Of a stretch of DNA of 64,000 bases, positions 49,112 through 58,807 are shown in pieces. The position numbers were made by a program, and so were the translations under genes. The DNA comes from Gnetum montanum. Its lineage: Eukaryota > Streptophyta > Gnetopsida > Gnetales > Gnetaceae. The notes under the pieces were generated by a model. It searched no databases and had not been told where the DNA came from. It saw only the letters and a list, made by a program, of their open reading frames with translations. The stretch is taken from NCBI GenBank assembly GCA_015680685.1, contig MNCI01016241.1:371240-435239 (forward strand). Reading direction: 5' to 3'. Position 1 is the stretch's first letter, and every line of letters begins with the position of its first letter.

Positions 49112-50001
49112 TAATAAATCACTTTTTTGTACATGACTGTGATATCATATCTATGATGTTGTATCTCAACATAAGATGTCATGAATGTAATGTAGTGGGT
49201 CATGGTCATGCTTCTAAATACAAACCCAATGTTGTGTTAAACTTACCTTTTTGGTCTAACACTTAGCAAAACTCTGTCAATTTTTTTAAAACTTAGTGAC
49301 AGTTTTGAGTATCTATAGTGTGCTAAACTATAGTTGTTTGATATCTTTATTCGAGTGGATTGTTTCTAAACATAATTCATGCATGGAAATAAAGATCGAG
49401 ATTATTATTTGCCATTGCAACATCTTACTTAAAATAGATTTACATTCCTACGCAATTTAGTTTTTTATTATCATTTACTTTTCCCATATTTATTAGTAGG
49501 AATGAAATAAGTACAACTAGTTTCAAACACAAAGTGTAATTGTCTAGTTTTCTAATAGTATCTTTGCTTGGTTTGCTCAATAGCAAATTTACTTGGTAAT
49601 CCTAGTGGTGGTGACATTAGCCCAAGATGCATTTGGTAAATCAGGAGTGGATACTTATCGCCATTAGACTAGCATAGCTTTACTTTTCTATTTCTTGTAG
49701 TTGATAGGACTTAATTATATACTTTAATTAGAGTCTTTCAACATCACTTGATCATATACTTAATTATGTTTTCCCTTAGCAATGTAAGAGTCTTTCAACA
49801 TCACTTAATTATATACTTTAATTAGAATTAAACCATACTCTTTGAATTTCGCTAACTCTAGTGGGAAGGTAATGATCATAGACTTGTCATCAATATGCTA
49901 GTATACTTATATTGCCCTATCAATGCATTACAATCTAATCATGTGTATATGCTTGACTTGTATAGTTGACTGTTTGGAAACTCTCCTCTCCTCACTCATC
50001 A
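49112..50001 (+). repeat. 3' LTR of the older plus-strand Athila-type element
   Basis: Starts TAATAAATCAC (eroded TGATGAGTCA) and ends CTCACTCATCA. Similar to 47519-48426 in TGATATCATATC (U3), AATAAAGATCGAGATTA, GGTAATCCTAGTGGT and CTTACTAT-type blocks. About 890 bases, more diverged than the nested pair. Its 5' LTR is not in the window. Confidence 0.8.
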
Positions 50002-50650
50002 ACTACAGATCATGATACAATTATATATTCACAAGCTTTCTTGTTAGTTATCATAAACCATGGTCCTCAATAAACTTTATTTTCGTAATTCTTGTGAACT
50101 TCAAATTCCGATAAAAAAAAATATCCATGTGTTGAAGAAAATGGAAAAATAAACATTTAGTATGAAGAATGAAATGTCGAAAATTATTTATTAAATAAAG
50201 GTCCTATGTATTAGAGTACATGAAGAGAAAAATAAAAATGAATAGTCAAGCAAGAACAATATAAAGAGTCATGCAACCTACAAAGACAAAGACATGATGG
50301 TATGGGAAGTTAAAATGGAGCATGAACTATAAGAATGAAACCATCGTAACAAAGAGAAAAGCACATTAGTAATGCACAAAGATATGCATGTGTAAAAAAG
50401 ACATCGCAAATGCACTTGAATAACCATGGTTGTAAACGAGAAAAGGAGCAATGAAACGTTGGAAAAATCATAAACAAAATTCATAAGACGTTTTGTACAC
50501 ATACAGAAATATGTCAACCATGTGTAAATTGGTTGAAATAAATTCTTGTTCTCATTAATTGTAACATACATATTGCATTGTCAACTACTATTGAAATTTG
50601 TAAGCACAACTACTATTGAAATTTGTAAGCCGAAGGGTAAGTTTCTAACT
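50002..50650. other. AT-rich sequence, no gene seen
   Basis: No domain in any frame. A short direct repeat of AACTACTATTGAAATTTGTAAGC lies at 50583-50630. Confidence 0.5.
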
Positions 50651-50651
50651 T

Positions 50652-50810
50652 GCAGCCTCCTTGGCCGATTTCTATGGTGTTGTGTCGGTGTCAATGGTTG
50701 GGCAGATTCTCCACGGCAATGCCTTGAGCATCTGTTTTGTTTTAATAGTAGGTGGTACCACAACCCCTGTACTAACACCCACAGCAGCTTAGCATTTCAA
50801 CCTGTTGTAG
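50652..50810 (+). pseudogene. Possible cytochrome P450 I-helix fragment
   Basis: The frame from 50652 reads ALSICFVLIVGGTTTPVLT around 50724-50780. It resembles the P450 oxygen-binding helix, (A/G)Gx(D/E)T(T/S), with GGTTT in place of GGTDTT. A stop follows at 50790. It lies about 300 bases upstream of, and on the same strand as, a clear P450 heme-binding fragment, which is the main reason to believe it. Confidence 0.4.
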
Positions 50811-51107
50811 AAGTCAAGGTTTACAATTTTCAAATTTTGTCTTTCATAGATTTTTTTTAATGAACAAAATGTTTTAAATTAAAACGCAGTCTACTCAAAT
50901 TTTATGTTTCCAAAATTAGAAAAAAGTAATAGAGGAAAACACTTTCAAAACAAATCTTCAATTGGTATAAATTATAAAACTTGGTTACTTTGATATTTAT
51001 AAGTTAAGAGGATCTATTTTAATATTTGTTTTTTTATTTTTAAAATTTTTAAATTAAATTACTTTTAAATATGAACTTCATCCAGAAAGTCACTCTCATA
51101 ATTTGCG

Positions 51108-51314
51108 TTCGGGTCCGGGCGGAGGGCTTGCACGGGGCTGCAGCTGGCGTCCACTGTGGTTGAGTTGGCGGTGCCTGAGCTGGTGCACGGCTTTCACTGG
51201 AGACTGCCCGATGGATGCCAAGTGGACGATCACGATGAATTGGGCGTCACAGCCCACCGTTCCACACCTCTGCACGCTGTTGCCATACCACGTCAGCCTG
51301 GTCTTGCCGCATGA
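51108..51314 (+). pseudogene. Cytochrome P450 3' fragment (heme-binding region)
   Basis: The frame from 51108 starts FGSGRRACTG, which fits the heme-ligand signature FxxGxRxCxG with the Cys intact. It continues LQLASTVVELAVPELVHGF, HWRLPDG, LGVTAHRSTPLHAVAIPR and ends at TGA 51312-51314, the normal P450 C-terminus. The GC-rich segment stands out from AT-rich flanks. The sequence before 51108 does not continue the domain, so it is either an isolated last exon or a truncated copy. An A-run (51328-51344) follows the stop, compatible with a retrocopy but not proof. Family within the P450s not determined. Confidence 0.75.
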
Positions 51315-51344
51315 AATTTTATTAAAAAAAAAAAAAAAAAAGAA

Positions 51345-52930
51345 TGGCCGCAGTCTTCCGTGGTACTTGGTCGCTTGTAATGGCTATGCTGAAGTAGCAA
51401 GAAGGGTGTGGACCAGCAAGACGCCATGTATAAGTAATATAAAAACATTTTCAGTCTTAATGAATCAAGTGTAATATCGCTATGCACCAAGAATAATAAG
51501 TGAGAGTTACAGGTTAAAATTTGTTTATTTTCAAATGAAAATATACTTACAATTTTTTACGGACCATACTTTACACTGAGTAATAAAGATAATATAGTAT
51601 TTTTTACAAACTCTCCATCATACTAAACCCTAATACATGAGTAATAAAAACAACATTGGAATTTAGAGGGCATAGAGCTTTTGATGAGCTTTAAATGAAA
51701 CTTTGTAAATTTAACATAGAAAACTAAATTCTAAAAGAAAACTGAATCCAAAAATTTATTTTAATAAAATGAAGGTAGAATTATTTTAAAATTGTAAAAT
51801 AGTGATCAGTTATTATTTGGTGGATCATTGATTTGATTTGGGCTTTTAGCTTTTGGTGATTTGGGATTCGTATTTTGTATGCCAAGGCTAAGTAGTAAGC
51901 AACATATTCCATTTTAAGTAGTTTGAGGAAGTACACAAAGTAGGATTTCAATGGTAGGATTTATGATTTACCTAGAGGAATAGAATAACATGGTTACAAC
52001 TTTGAATGTTTCAATGGTAGGATTTATGATTTATCCAATGGAATAGAATAACATGGTTACAACTTTGAACTCCATGGTATCCATGATTAGGCAATTGGAA
52101 TCCACTACTGAATCTGTGGTAAAAAAACATACAATCCTATGTTGACCACCCAACTTTCTCACTCCTTTCATAGATTAAACATGCCCCAACCCCTCATGAA
52201 CCAACTATAGGAAAGTCATCTAAATGAGTTTATTACCTCGTGCATTTACATTACCTTAAAAAAGAACCATCACCACGCTCAATGCCCCTTAGACAGAGTT
52301 CTAAAAAGATTCGCAGATAACCTGATAAGCCTAAATATTCCATACGTATGCTTCGCGTCCCATAAACAGAAAGGTCCCTGCCAGGGTGAGTGCCTTTCGG
52401 GGCTGTTCAAACTTTATCCTTAACAAAGGAAACTATCTATATTGAATATTTTGTTACTAAATTATTTACCTCGGAAATCATTTAGAAACTTACTAAATGA
52501 GGAGTGGGGGTGTCGGACCCGAAATCATTTAGAAACTTACTAAATATAAGTTATGTGGAAACCTAACTTCTCCTATCAATACGTTGCATGCATTAAATCA
52601 TCAAAAATTTAGCAGCAGAATTTACTCAGGAACAGAGTTCTGCAGAGCCTGGAATGGGGTGGAAACCATCGCAATTCCGCAGCTACGACGGCTCTTTGCT
52701 GCTCTTGTAATTTGCTGGTATATGGGACAGTTGATGCCATAATTTGCGCGATTTGGGATATTTGGCTCAGTCGCCGTTACGGAATATGTAAGAAAAGAAA
52801 AGAAATGTCTGTTCTGATCTGATGATCTTCTGTTCCCTGCAACTCTCGCAGAATATCTTGCAACTCTCGCAGAATATCTCAAAGATTCAGTTGGGATTAA
52901 TATTCTTTACCATTAACAACTGATTGCTTC
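51345..52930. other. Low-copy-looking AT-rich sequence with short tandem duplications
   Basis: A 65-base tandem duplication lies at about 51948-52077 (unit TCAATGGTAGGATTTATGATTT...TGGTTACAACTTTGAA). Another direct repeat of GAAATCATTTAGAAACTTACTAAAT is at 52475-52499 and 52523-52547. CTCGCAGAATATCT is repeated near 52850. No domain found. Confidence 0.55.
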
Positions 52931-52936
52931 TCACTG

Positions 52937-52943
52937 TATATAA
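52937..52943 (+). promoter_or_regulatory. TATA box upstream of the IQD fragment
   Basis: TATATAA about 95 bases upstream of the ATG at 53036 in a plausible core-promoter position. Functional status unknown. Confidence 0.4.
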
Positions 52944-53035
52944 AATGTCCACGATTGAATATGTTTGTGTGGCAAAAACAGGTGTGATCTGTTGGACGCC
53001 AGAGGAGGAGCGAACGGTGGCCATCAAAGTGCAAA

Positions 53036-53629
53036 ATGGGTAAGAAGGGCTGTTGCTCCTGGTTCACGTTAGTCAAGAGGGCCTTTACAGCATCCCTTTT
53101 CAAGGACCCTCACGACAAGATACGAATTCCTGCCTTTTGTTTTTGTTTTAATTTTAAGCCTTTCGTGTTTCCATATCGTCTTTGCAGAGTAGTCATGGGA
53201 TATTGGCGTGATGCAGAAAAGGGTGGCTGCCAAAAAGAAGCAGCAAAAGCAAGCCATTGTTGCAGCAATTACAGTGGCTTCGGCGCACGCGGCTGCAGAA
53301 CATGTTGCATCAATTCGCATTGAGACGGCCTTCAGAGGATACCTGGTTTACAACACAGTTCTCCCTTTCTATTTTATAAAAAGCTTATCATATTTGCAAA
53401 GAAAGCAAAGTGAAGTTCTGTTGTTATTGGGTGGAGGGCGTTACGGGCGCTCAAGGGCTTGGTCCGGCTGCAGGCGCTTGTGCCTGTTTACAACGTGCGC
53501 AAGCGCCAACTACATGGCCGCCACGGAATCCTCCAAGGCAAAGGCCAGGGCAAAGGTCAAAGGTCAAGGCCAGGTTTCAGGGCACTGGAACACAGCGTCA
53601 AAATGGTTCAAAATGGTTCAAAGAAATGA
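53036..53629 (+). pseudogene. IQD-family (IQ67 domain) calmodulin-binding protein, short or broken copy
   Basis: IQD proteins bind calmodulin and scaffold microtubules and membranes. 53036-53119 encodes MGKKGCCSWFTLVKRAF..SLFKD, the typical IQD N-terminus. 53208-53346 gives QKQAIVAAITVASAHAAAEH, then IRIETAFRGYL (first IQ motif). The conserved intron of the IQ67 domain should follow GYL. 53438-53629 gives ALRALKGLVRLQALV (second IQ motif), then HGRHGILQGKG and a stop. The third IQ motif and the usual long C-terminus are absent; a phase-0 acceptor before 53438 would leave TGA at 53411-53413. Total about 120-130 codons against 300 or more in the family. Most likely a pseudogene. Confidence 0.75.
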
Positions 53630-53719
53630 TGATAATTAATTTAGGGTATATATATGTATATACATATTTTCTGTCTGTTCTTTTACAATTTTCAATGCAA
53701 GCTTCAATATGAAGCCAAG

Positions 53720-54060
53720 TGTACATTAAACATCAAATTAAATTTATGATTTGTGGCAGGCCTGGTAAACTCTTTTTCCTTATGCATAGTGCCACTGTAT
53801 TCCCCACTGTATTCCCCAGTAATCACTTGAGTTCATAAATGCCCACATGCATTTCTTCAAATGCCGTCTGCGATTGGTTATCGTATCACGGAGCCTCAAG
53901 GATTATGTCAGCCTCGTATAGCTTAAATTTACGATCATAATATTGTAAAGCATGTTTACAATAACTGTTTGAAATTATTGTTATCTTTTCAATGACGATA
54001 TCTGGCTTGATTGGGTATCATGCAAAAAACGCCCGTGAAAATTCCAGTATTACAAACTCA
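53720..54060. other. Short unannotated stretch
   Basis: No gene seen; CCCCACTGTATT is tandemly repeated near 53797-53815. Confidence 0.4.
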
Positions 54061-54071
54061 AACTTACATGA

Positions 54072-54143
54072 GGAGTTGTAGTATAGTCGTAAGTATTTCT
54101 GCCTGTCACGCGGACGACCCGGGTTTGATCCTTGGCAACGGCG
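54072..54143 (+). tRNA. tRNA-Asp(GTC)-like sequence, probably a tRNA-derived repeat head or pseudo-tRNA
   Basis: 72 bases alignable end to end with plant tRNA-Asp: TAGTATAGTCGTAAGTA (D arm / A box), CTGTCAC anticodon loop with GTC (about 54097-54107), GGGTTTGATCC (T arm / B box, usual TTCGATC changed to TTTGATC), and CAACGGCG acceptor 3' strand. The anticodon stem pairs; the acceptor stem has two mismatches (GGAGTTG against CAACGGC). The T arm and following 120 bases are duplicated at 54266-54450, as expected of a tRNA-derived repeat more than of a working tRNA gene. Confidence 0.7.
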
Positions 54144-54600
54144 ATTTTAACGATTTTGAAACCAAAAGTTCTGTGCCAGCGTCCGGCTTACTGAAACCTT
54201 CGTTCAGTACATTGCCCAACGGCAATAAATTTCAATCGTAATGTCTGATAATAATAAACGGACGGTTTCGATCCTGGCAACGGCGATTTTAACGATTTTG
54301 AAACCAAGTTCTGTGCCAGCGTCTGGCTTACTGAAACCTTCGTTCAGTACATTGCCCAACGGCAACAACGTTGGGCTTACTGAAACCTTGGTTCAGTACA
54401 TTGCCCAACGGCAACAAATTTCAATCGTAATGTCTGATAATAATAAACGGTATGTTGCTCTTATGAAACATTATTCAGCAGAATACGAATCACCTATTTC
54501 GTTTTTCTTCATCATCTATCTTTTTTCTCTTTACAAGATCANTCTTTTTTCTCTTTATCATGTCTGATAATAATAAACGGTAAACCTTCGTTCACCTATT
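54124..54600 (+). repeat. Tandem duplication of tRNA-Asp-derived unit
   Basis: 54124-54261 (TTTGATCCTTGGCAACGGCG ... ATAATAATAAACGG) is repeated at 54266-54450. Copy 2 has an additional internal 45-base duplication (GGCTTACTGAAACCTTCGTT...CCCAACGGCAAC). The tail TGTCTGATAATAATAAACGG recurs at 54561-54581. TACTGAA/TTCAGTA and GCCCAACG/CGTTGGGC form inverted repeats. A single N at 54542 is flanked by duplicated TCTTTTTTCTCTTTA, so the local order may be partly an assembly effect. Confidence 0.75.
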
Positions 54601-54718
54601 TCGTTTTTCCTCCTCATCTATCTTTTTTCTCTTTATCAAAAATTGAAAACATTACCTATGCTATCTTACTCCACCAGGTTAACAGAACAAAACAGATGGC
54701 GATATCATCACCATTTGT

Positions 54719-54932
54719 TCTCACTCACTCACTAAGGCAGGCGCAAACGGTGCCTAGAATCGGAGACATTGATCTGCCAATGGAGATCCAAAAAGGCAGC
54801 AATGGCGGCCTAAGACCGATCCCATTCAAGCTGCTGCTTTTGCTCCTTGCTCACCCCGCAAAACCTCTGCAACTTCTTGGGCATGGAATCATGAATCCTC
54901 CACCACGTCGCATGTGTAGCATCGCTCGCATA
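54719..54932 (-). pseudogene. GUX-type glycosyltransferase (GT8), C-terminal part, left of the insertion
   Basis: Read right to left from 54932: YASDATHATWWRIHDSMP, KKLQRFCGVSKEQKQQLEWD, then a stop after WDRS and about 27 more codons ending at TAG followed by TGA. This matches the conserved end of plant GUX/PGSIP proteins (FASD.AH..WW..HD.MP..L...C.L...K..LE.DRR). GUX enzymes add glucuronic acid to xylan in the Golgi. The frame is the continuation of 62256-61655 across the chromovirus. About 30-35 codons (the YLGLKPW...NW segment) are missing at the junction. Confidence 0.82.
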
Positions 54933-55463
54933 TTTACCTCCCCCACGGTTCGGGGGCTATGGGGGCACAAGGGGTCCTCCGCTCCTTATGTCTTCGGAAC
55001 CATACTGGCATGGCAGTTCCATGCATTAGTAAGAAGAGGCTACGACCTACCTCATTACCCCACTCGGTAGGACCTTGCCTGGGAGGGTTGCGTAGTTCAA
55101 CTCTGTGTTGGGTCTTTTTACCAAGGGTGTCATGGGACGTGCTATGGGATGTTGTGTGCGCTCCTTAGAGCGTGACACCAACTACCAGCACACGGTGATG
55201 AATTTGGAGGGTTTAGCTGGTAGTCCCTGTGGTGTCCATGTGAGTGGAGCAAGGGAGTGCTATCTAGCTTGTTAGCGTATCACGAATATTGTTTATGAAA
55301 CACCGCTCAGAAGACATGCTAACACTAACACATTGTTTGTTGGCATGTGTTTCAGGATTGTTGATTATTGAGACGTATTCCTCTTGAGTTTTGTCCCGAT
55401 TCAGAATCTACTTGGGAAACTCTTGGGGTGCCGAACAACGTGCTCAGGGACAACATTGTTACA
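54933..55463 (+). repeat. 5' LTR of chromovirus, truncated at its left end
   Basis: Direct repeat of 61148-61654; ends TTGTTACA at 55463. The first approximately 34 bases present in the 3' LTR (TGTAAGAGAGATAGCAAGG...) are absent, and GUX sequence abuts directly. A 24-base segment (about 55050-55073, CATTACCCCACTCGG...) is present here but not in the 3' LTR. A hand count gives about 27 substitutions, mostly transitions, over the last 345 aligned bases. Confidence 0.92.
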
Positions 55464-55465
55464 GA

Positions 55466-55477
55466 TGGTATCAGAGC
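55466..55477 (+). other. Primer binding site, initiator tRNA-Met type
   Basis: TGGTATCAGAGC two bases after the LTR end; the standard primer site of many plant LTR elements, including chromoviruses. Confidence 0.93.
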
Positions 55478-55586
55478 CTCACAGTTTCAATTATTGGTGC
55501 AAGGGTTTGTAGTTTGTGAGGTTTCCATTTTCAACTTCTGCTAGCCACTTTCTCTTAGGGGGTGGCCTTGTGCTAAAGCTCTCTCT

Positions 55587-57065
55587 TTGGCAAACATGGA
55601 GCCTGGTGGACCGAGTGACATGGCTGATGTTCAAGCAAATCTAGAAATTGAGGCCGAGATAGAACTTGGTCAAGATGAGACTAAGTTTCAAACGTTATGG
55701 AATCATGTCAAGGCAATTGATGAGGCCTTAACCTATCCTGGTCCAGAAAACGTGGATGCGATCCATCACATTCTTAAAGATGTTGACTTGCCACAAGAAA
55801 AGATGGATCTTCGCTCCAAGGACAAGGTGAAATTGGGAAAGGCTAAGGTTTCGATCTTGAAATGTCGTCTGGATCGTAGGATCAACCTCTACAAGGATCT
55901 ATTCAGATCCTTGGAAGAGGCACAAACAAAAGCATCCTTGGTTGAGGACTTAGTTGGTCGGGTGAAAGTTCTGGAGGTTGCCCTGGTGGGGGTAAATCAG
56001 GAACTATCTGATTTGAAAATTGAAAACACCATCCTGAAATCCTCCTTAGCAGGATGCTTGGCAGATGAGCTAGTAGCGATAGCCCGTATCAAAGCTAGAG
56101 AACCGAGTTCTTATGATGGTGAGAGAAATGATGCTAAAATCAATGCCTTCCTCCATGATGCGGAGATGTACCTAAATACCGGGGGTGTTCCTACAACCCA
56201 AAAGGTCTCCACAGCATCACAATTTCTCATAGGAAGTGCTAAGCTATGGTGGCTTAGTCTCCTTCGTGCCCAAGAAAAGGGCACATCGACAAAAAAGATC
56301 GAGACATGGGACAGCATTAAGGTTGCATTGATCAAACAATTCCGTCCTGGGAACTCTGAATGGGTCGCTAGAACCAAGCTAGAGACCCTAAAACATTCAG
56401 GGAAGCTTGAACATTATATTAATAGCTTCCAAGAACTCATGTTGTTGATTCCCGATATGGGGGATCGGGATCGTTTTTCAAGTTCGTAAATGGGCTACAA
56501 CCATGGGCGCAGATGGAGTTGCATCGAAGAGGCATTGACTCCCTCACGGAGGCTATTGCGGCTACTGGCACTTTTCTAGATTTCAAGGCAACGAAGCCAG
56601 ATAAGGGCAAGCCTGGGAAGGGTAAGCATGTCACACCCTCCCACTCTCAGAGAACAGATACAGGATCCATCAAAGGTGGAAATACCTTCAGATCAGTTCA
56701 GCAAGGCAGTCGCCTGATGGGTGGTCCTCCAGGGAACCAAGGCTCTCAACAAAAATGCAAGGATACAGGGAGCAAGTGGCAACCTGGGACCAAGAAGAAG
56801 TAGTTTATGGGAGGTGCCTTTAAGGGGCCAATTCAGTGCTTCTTGTGTCGTGGAAATCACTTGGCAAGAAATTGTCCCCTGAGTTCAGGAAGGACTGAGA
56901 ATAGACAAGGGCTAGCTCCTGGGAAACAACTGATGGCACTTAATTATCACCCTGACCCATGCCTTCATATTACTGATGGAAGCACATCGGGGGAACAGTG
57001 GAGGCTAGCGGTGATGATGGAGTTATCAGACATGGTTACACAGAGGTCAGGAGCTATAAACTCCT
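55587..57065 (+). pseudogene. Chromovirus Gag with zinc knuckle
   Basis: Frame 55587-56489 holds an N-terminal coiled region, then the gag core (about 56090-56489: REPSSYDGERNDAKINAFL, SAKLWWLSLL, WDSIKVALIKQFRPGN, LETLKHSGKLEHYINSF). A one-base loss in the T-run at 56474-56478 (five T; six would keep frame) shifts to 56490-57065. That frame holds FVNGLQPWAQMELHRRGI, a Lys/Gly/Ser-rich linker and the knuckle CFLCRGNHLARNC (56837-56875, C-x2-C-x4-H-x4-C). A TAG at 56801-56803 also interrupts it. Upstream the 5' LTR and primer site fix this as the first gene of the element. Confidence 0.9.
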
Positions 57066-57067
57066 AG

Positions 57068-58807
57068 AATCCTAATCCTGATACTCTACATCAGGTTCAG
57101 TTGGCCCTAATCACTATGAGCTCAAGTCAACTAAGTGCCCTCATTGATAATGGGGTTAGTCACAATTACATGGTTCCAACCATGGTGAAAGACTTGTAGC
57201 TAAAGATGGAACCTGTCCAAGCTTCCTGCAAGCTGGCCAAGTTCAGGCCCCTTTGGTGCATCAGGGTGTGTCATGGTGTCCCCGTTCAAGTGGGCTCACG
57301 GCAAGGAGTCCTAGATTTTTCAATTCTAGATATGGACTCTTTTCAAGTCATTTTGGGGCAAGAATTTTTACTCAAGGCCAAAGTTTTCACAGCCCCACAT
57401 CTGGACCTGATTTTTATTTCGCATGAAAGCTCCCCATGCCTAGTTCAAACTCATGGAGCACAGATGGAAAAGGATGAGGGCTCTAGCCCCCAGATTGTGT
57501 CACCAATGGTGATGAAACGCTTGGCCAAGGACCCTACCAAAAACTTTCTGCTAGCTATGAAAATGGATGATCCTTCTGAGGCTTGTGGATCCCAATATCA
57601 TGTTGACCCATGCATAGCACAGGTGCTCGATAAGTTTAAAGATGTGATGCCACCTAAACTGCCTGGTAGTTTTCCACCTTGGAGAGCTATGGATTATAAA
57701 ATCAAATTGCAGCCTAGTACTGATCCTCCTATCCAAAGGCCATACTGCTTAATAGGACCAGAATTGGGGGAATTGAAAAAGCAGCTTGAAGATTTAATGT
57801 CCAAGGGATACATTCGTTCCTCAAAATCCCCTTATGGGGCACCGGTATTGTTTGTCACCAAGAAGGACAGAACGCTACGACTCTGTTGTGATTATAAACT
57901 ATTGAATAAACACACGATCAAGAACAAGTACCTATTACCGCTCATTTCTGATTTGTTCGATCAATTGGCAGGGGCTCGATATTTTACCCAGCTAGACCTT
58001 AGATAAGGGTACTACCAGGTTCGCATTGCAGAAGGAGACAAAGCAAAAACTGCATGTGTAACTCGGTATGGGTCATATGAATGGACCGTAATGCCTTTCG
58101 GGCTTTTCAATGCACCAGCTACATTTTGTACCTTGATGAACGAGATATTTCAACCCTTCCTAGATAAATTTTTGGTCATCTATCTTGATGAAATCTTGAT
58201 ATATAGCTAGACATTGGAGGAACATGCCCTCTACCTGCAGATGGTCCTTGAGAAGCTACGAGAAAATCGACTATACATAAAGAAAGAAAAATGTGAATTT
58301 TGCTGCTCAGAGCTAAAATTTTTGGGGCATCTCGTGGGGTATGGGCAGGTAAAGCCAAATCCGAAGAGGGTAGAGGTTGTGCGCCAATGGTCTGCACCCA
58401 CTAATGTGCATGAGGTCAGAAAGTTCATGGGGTTAGCTAGTTTCTATCGGAAATTCATCAAAAATTTTATAGGAATTGCTGCTCCTCTGACCAATCTACA
58501 AAAGAAAGAAGTTGCATGGCAGTGGGACTCAAATTGTCAGAAAACCTTCGAGAGGATCAAAGAGGCTTTAACCTTCCATCCAATGTTGGCATTGCCCGAT
58601 TTCTCGATACCTTTTAAGGTTCATACGGATGCCAATGAGAATGCAATTGAGGGCATCTTGCTACAAAAAGGTCATCCTGTCACTTATGAGAGCCAGAAGC
58701 TGAATCAAGTAGAGCAGAGGTGGTCAGTCCATGAAAAGGAAATGTTCGCTATTGTCCATTGCTTAAGATCATGGAGACACTACTTGCTGGGAGTCGTGTC
58801 ATCGTAA
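57068..58807 (+). pseudogene. Chromovirus protease, reverse transcriptase and RNase H
   Basis: Protease: ALIDNGVSHNYM with DNG at 57146-57154 in place of DSG/DTG, later [32 protein letters not shown] (about 57798), [30 protein letters not shown], stop TAA 58004-58006, then [31 protein letters not shown], and VIYLDEIL (58175-58198; YLDE at 58181-58192), where the second catalytic Asp is Glu. A TAG at 58208-58210 follows. RNase H at 58600-58800 (HTDANENAIEGILLQKG, WSVHEKEMFAIVHCLRSWRH), broken by a frameshift near 58790. Inactive copy. Confidence 0.93.

Noticed and set aside
53208-53712. Independent overlapping ORFs of 100-143 codons
   Set aside because: They combine IQD exon sequence with intron and out-of-frame sequence; only the parts matching IQD motifs are credible.
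54072-54143. Functional tRNA-Asp gene
   Set aside because: Acceptor stem mismatches, a changed T loop and duplication of its 3' half favour a derived repeat; I list it as tRNA-like only.
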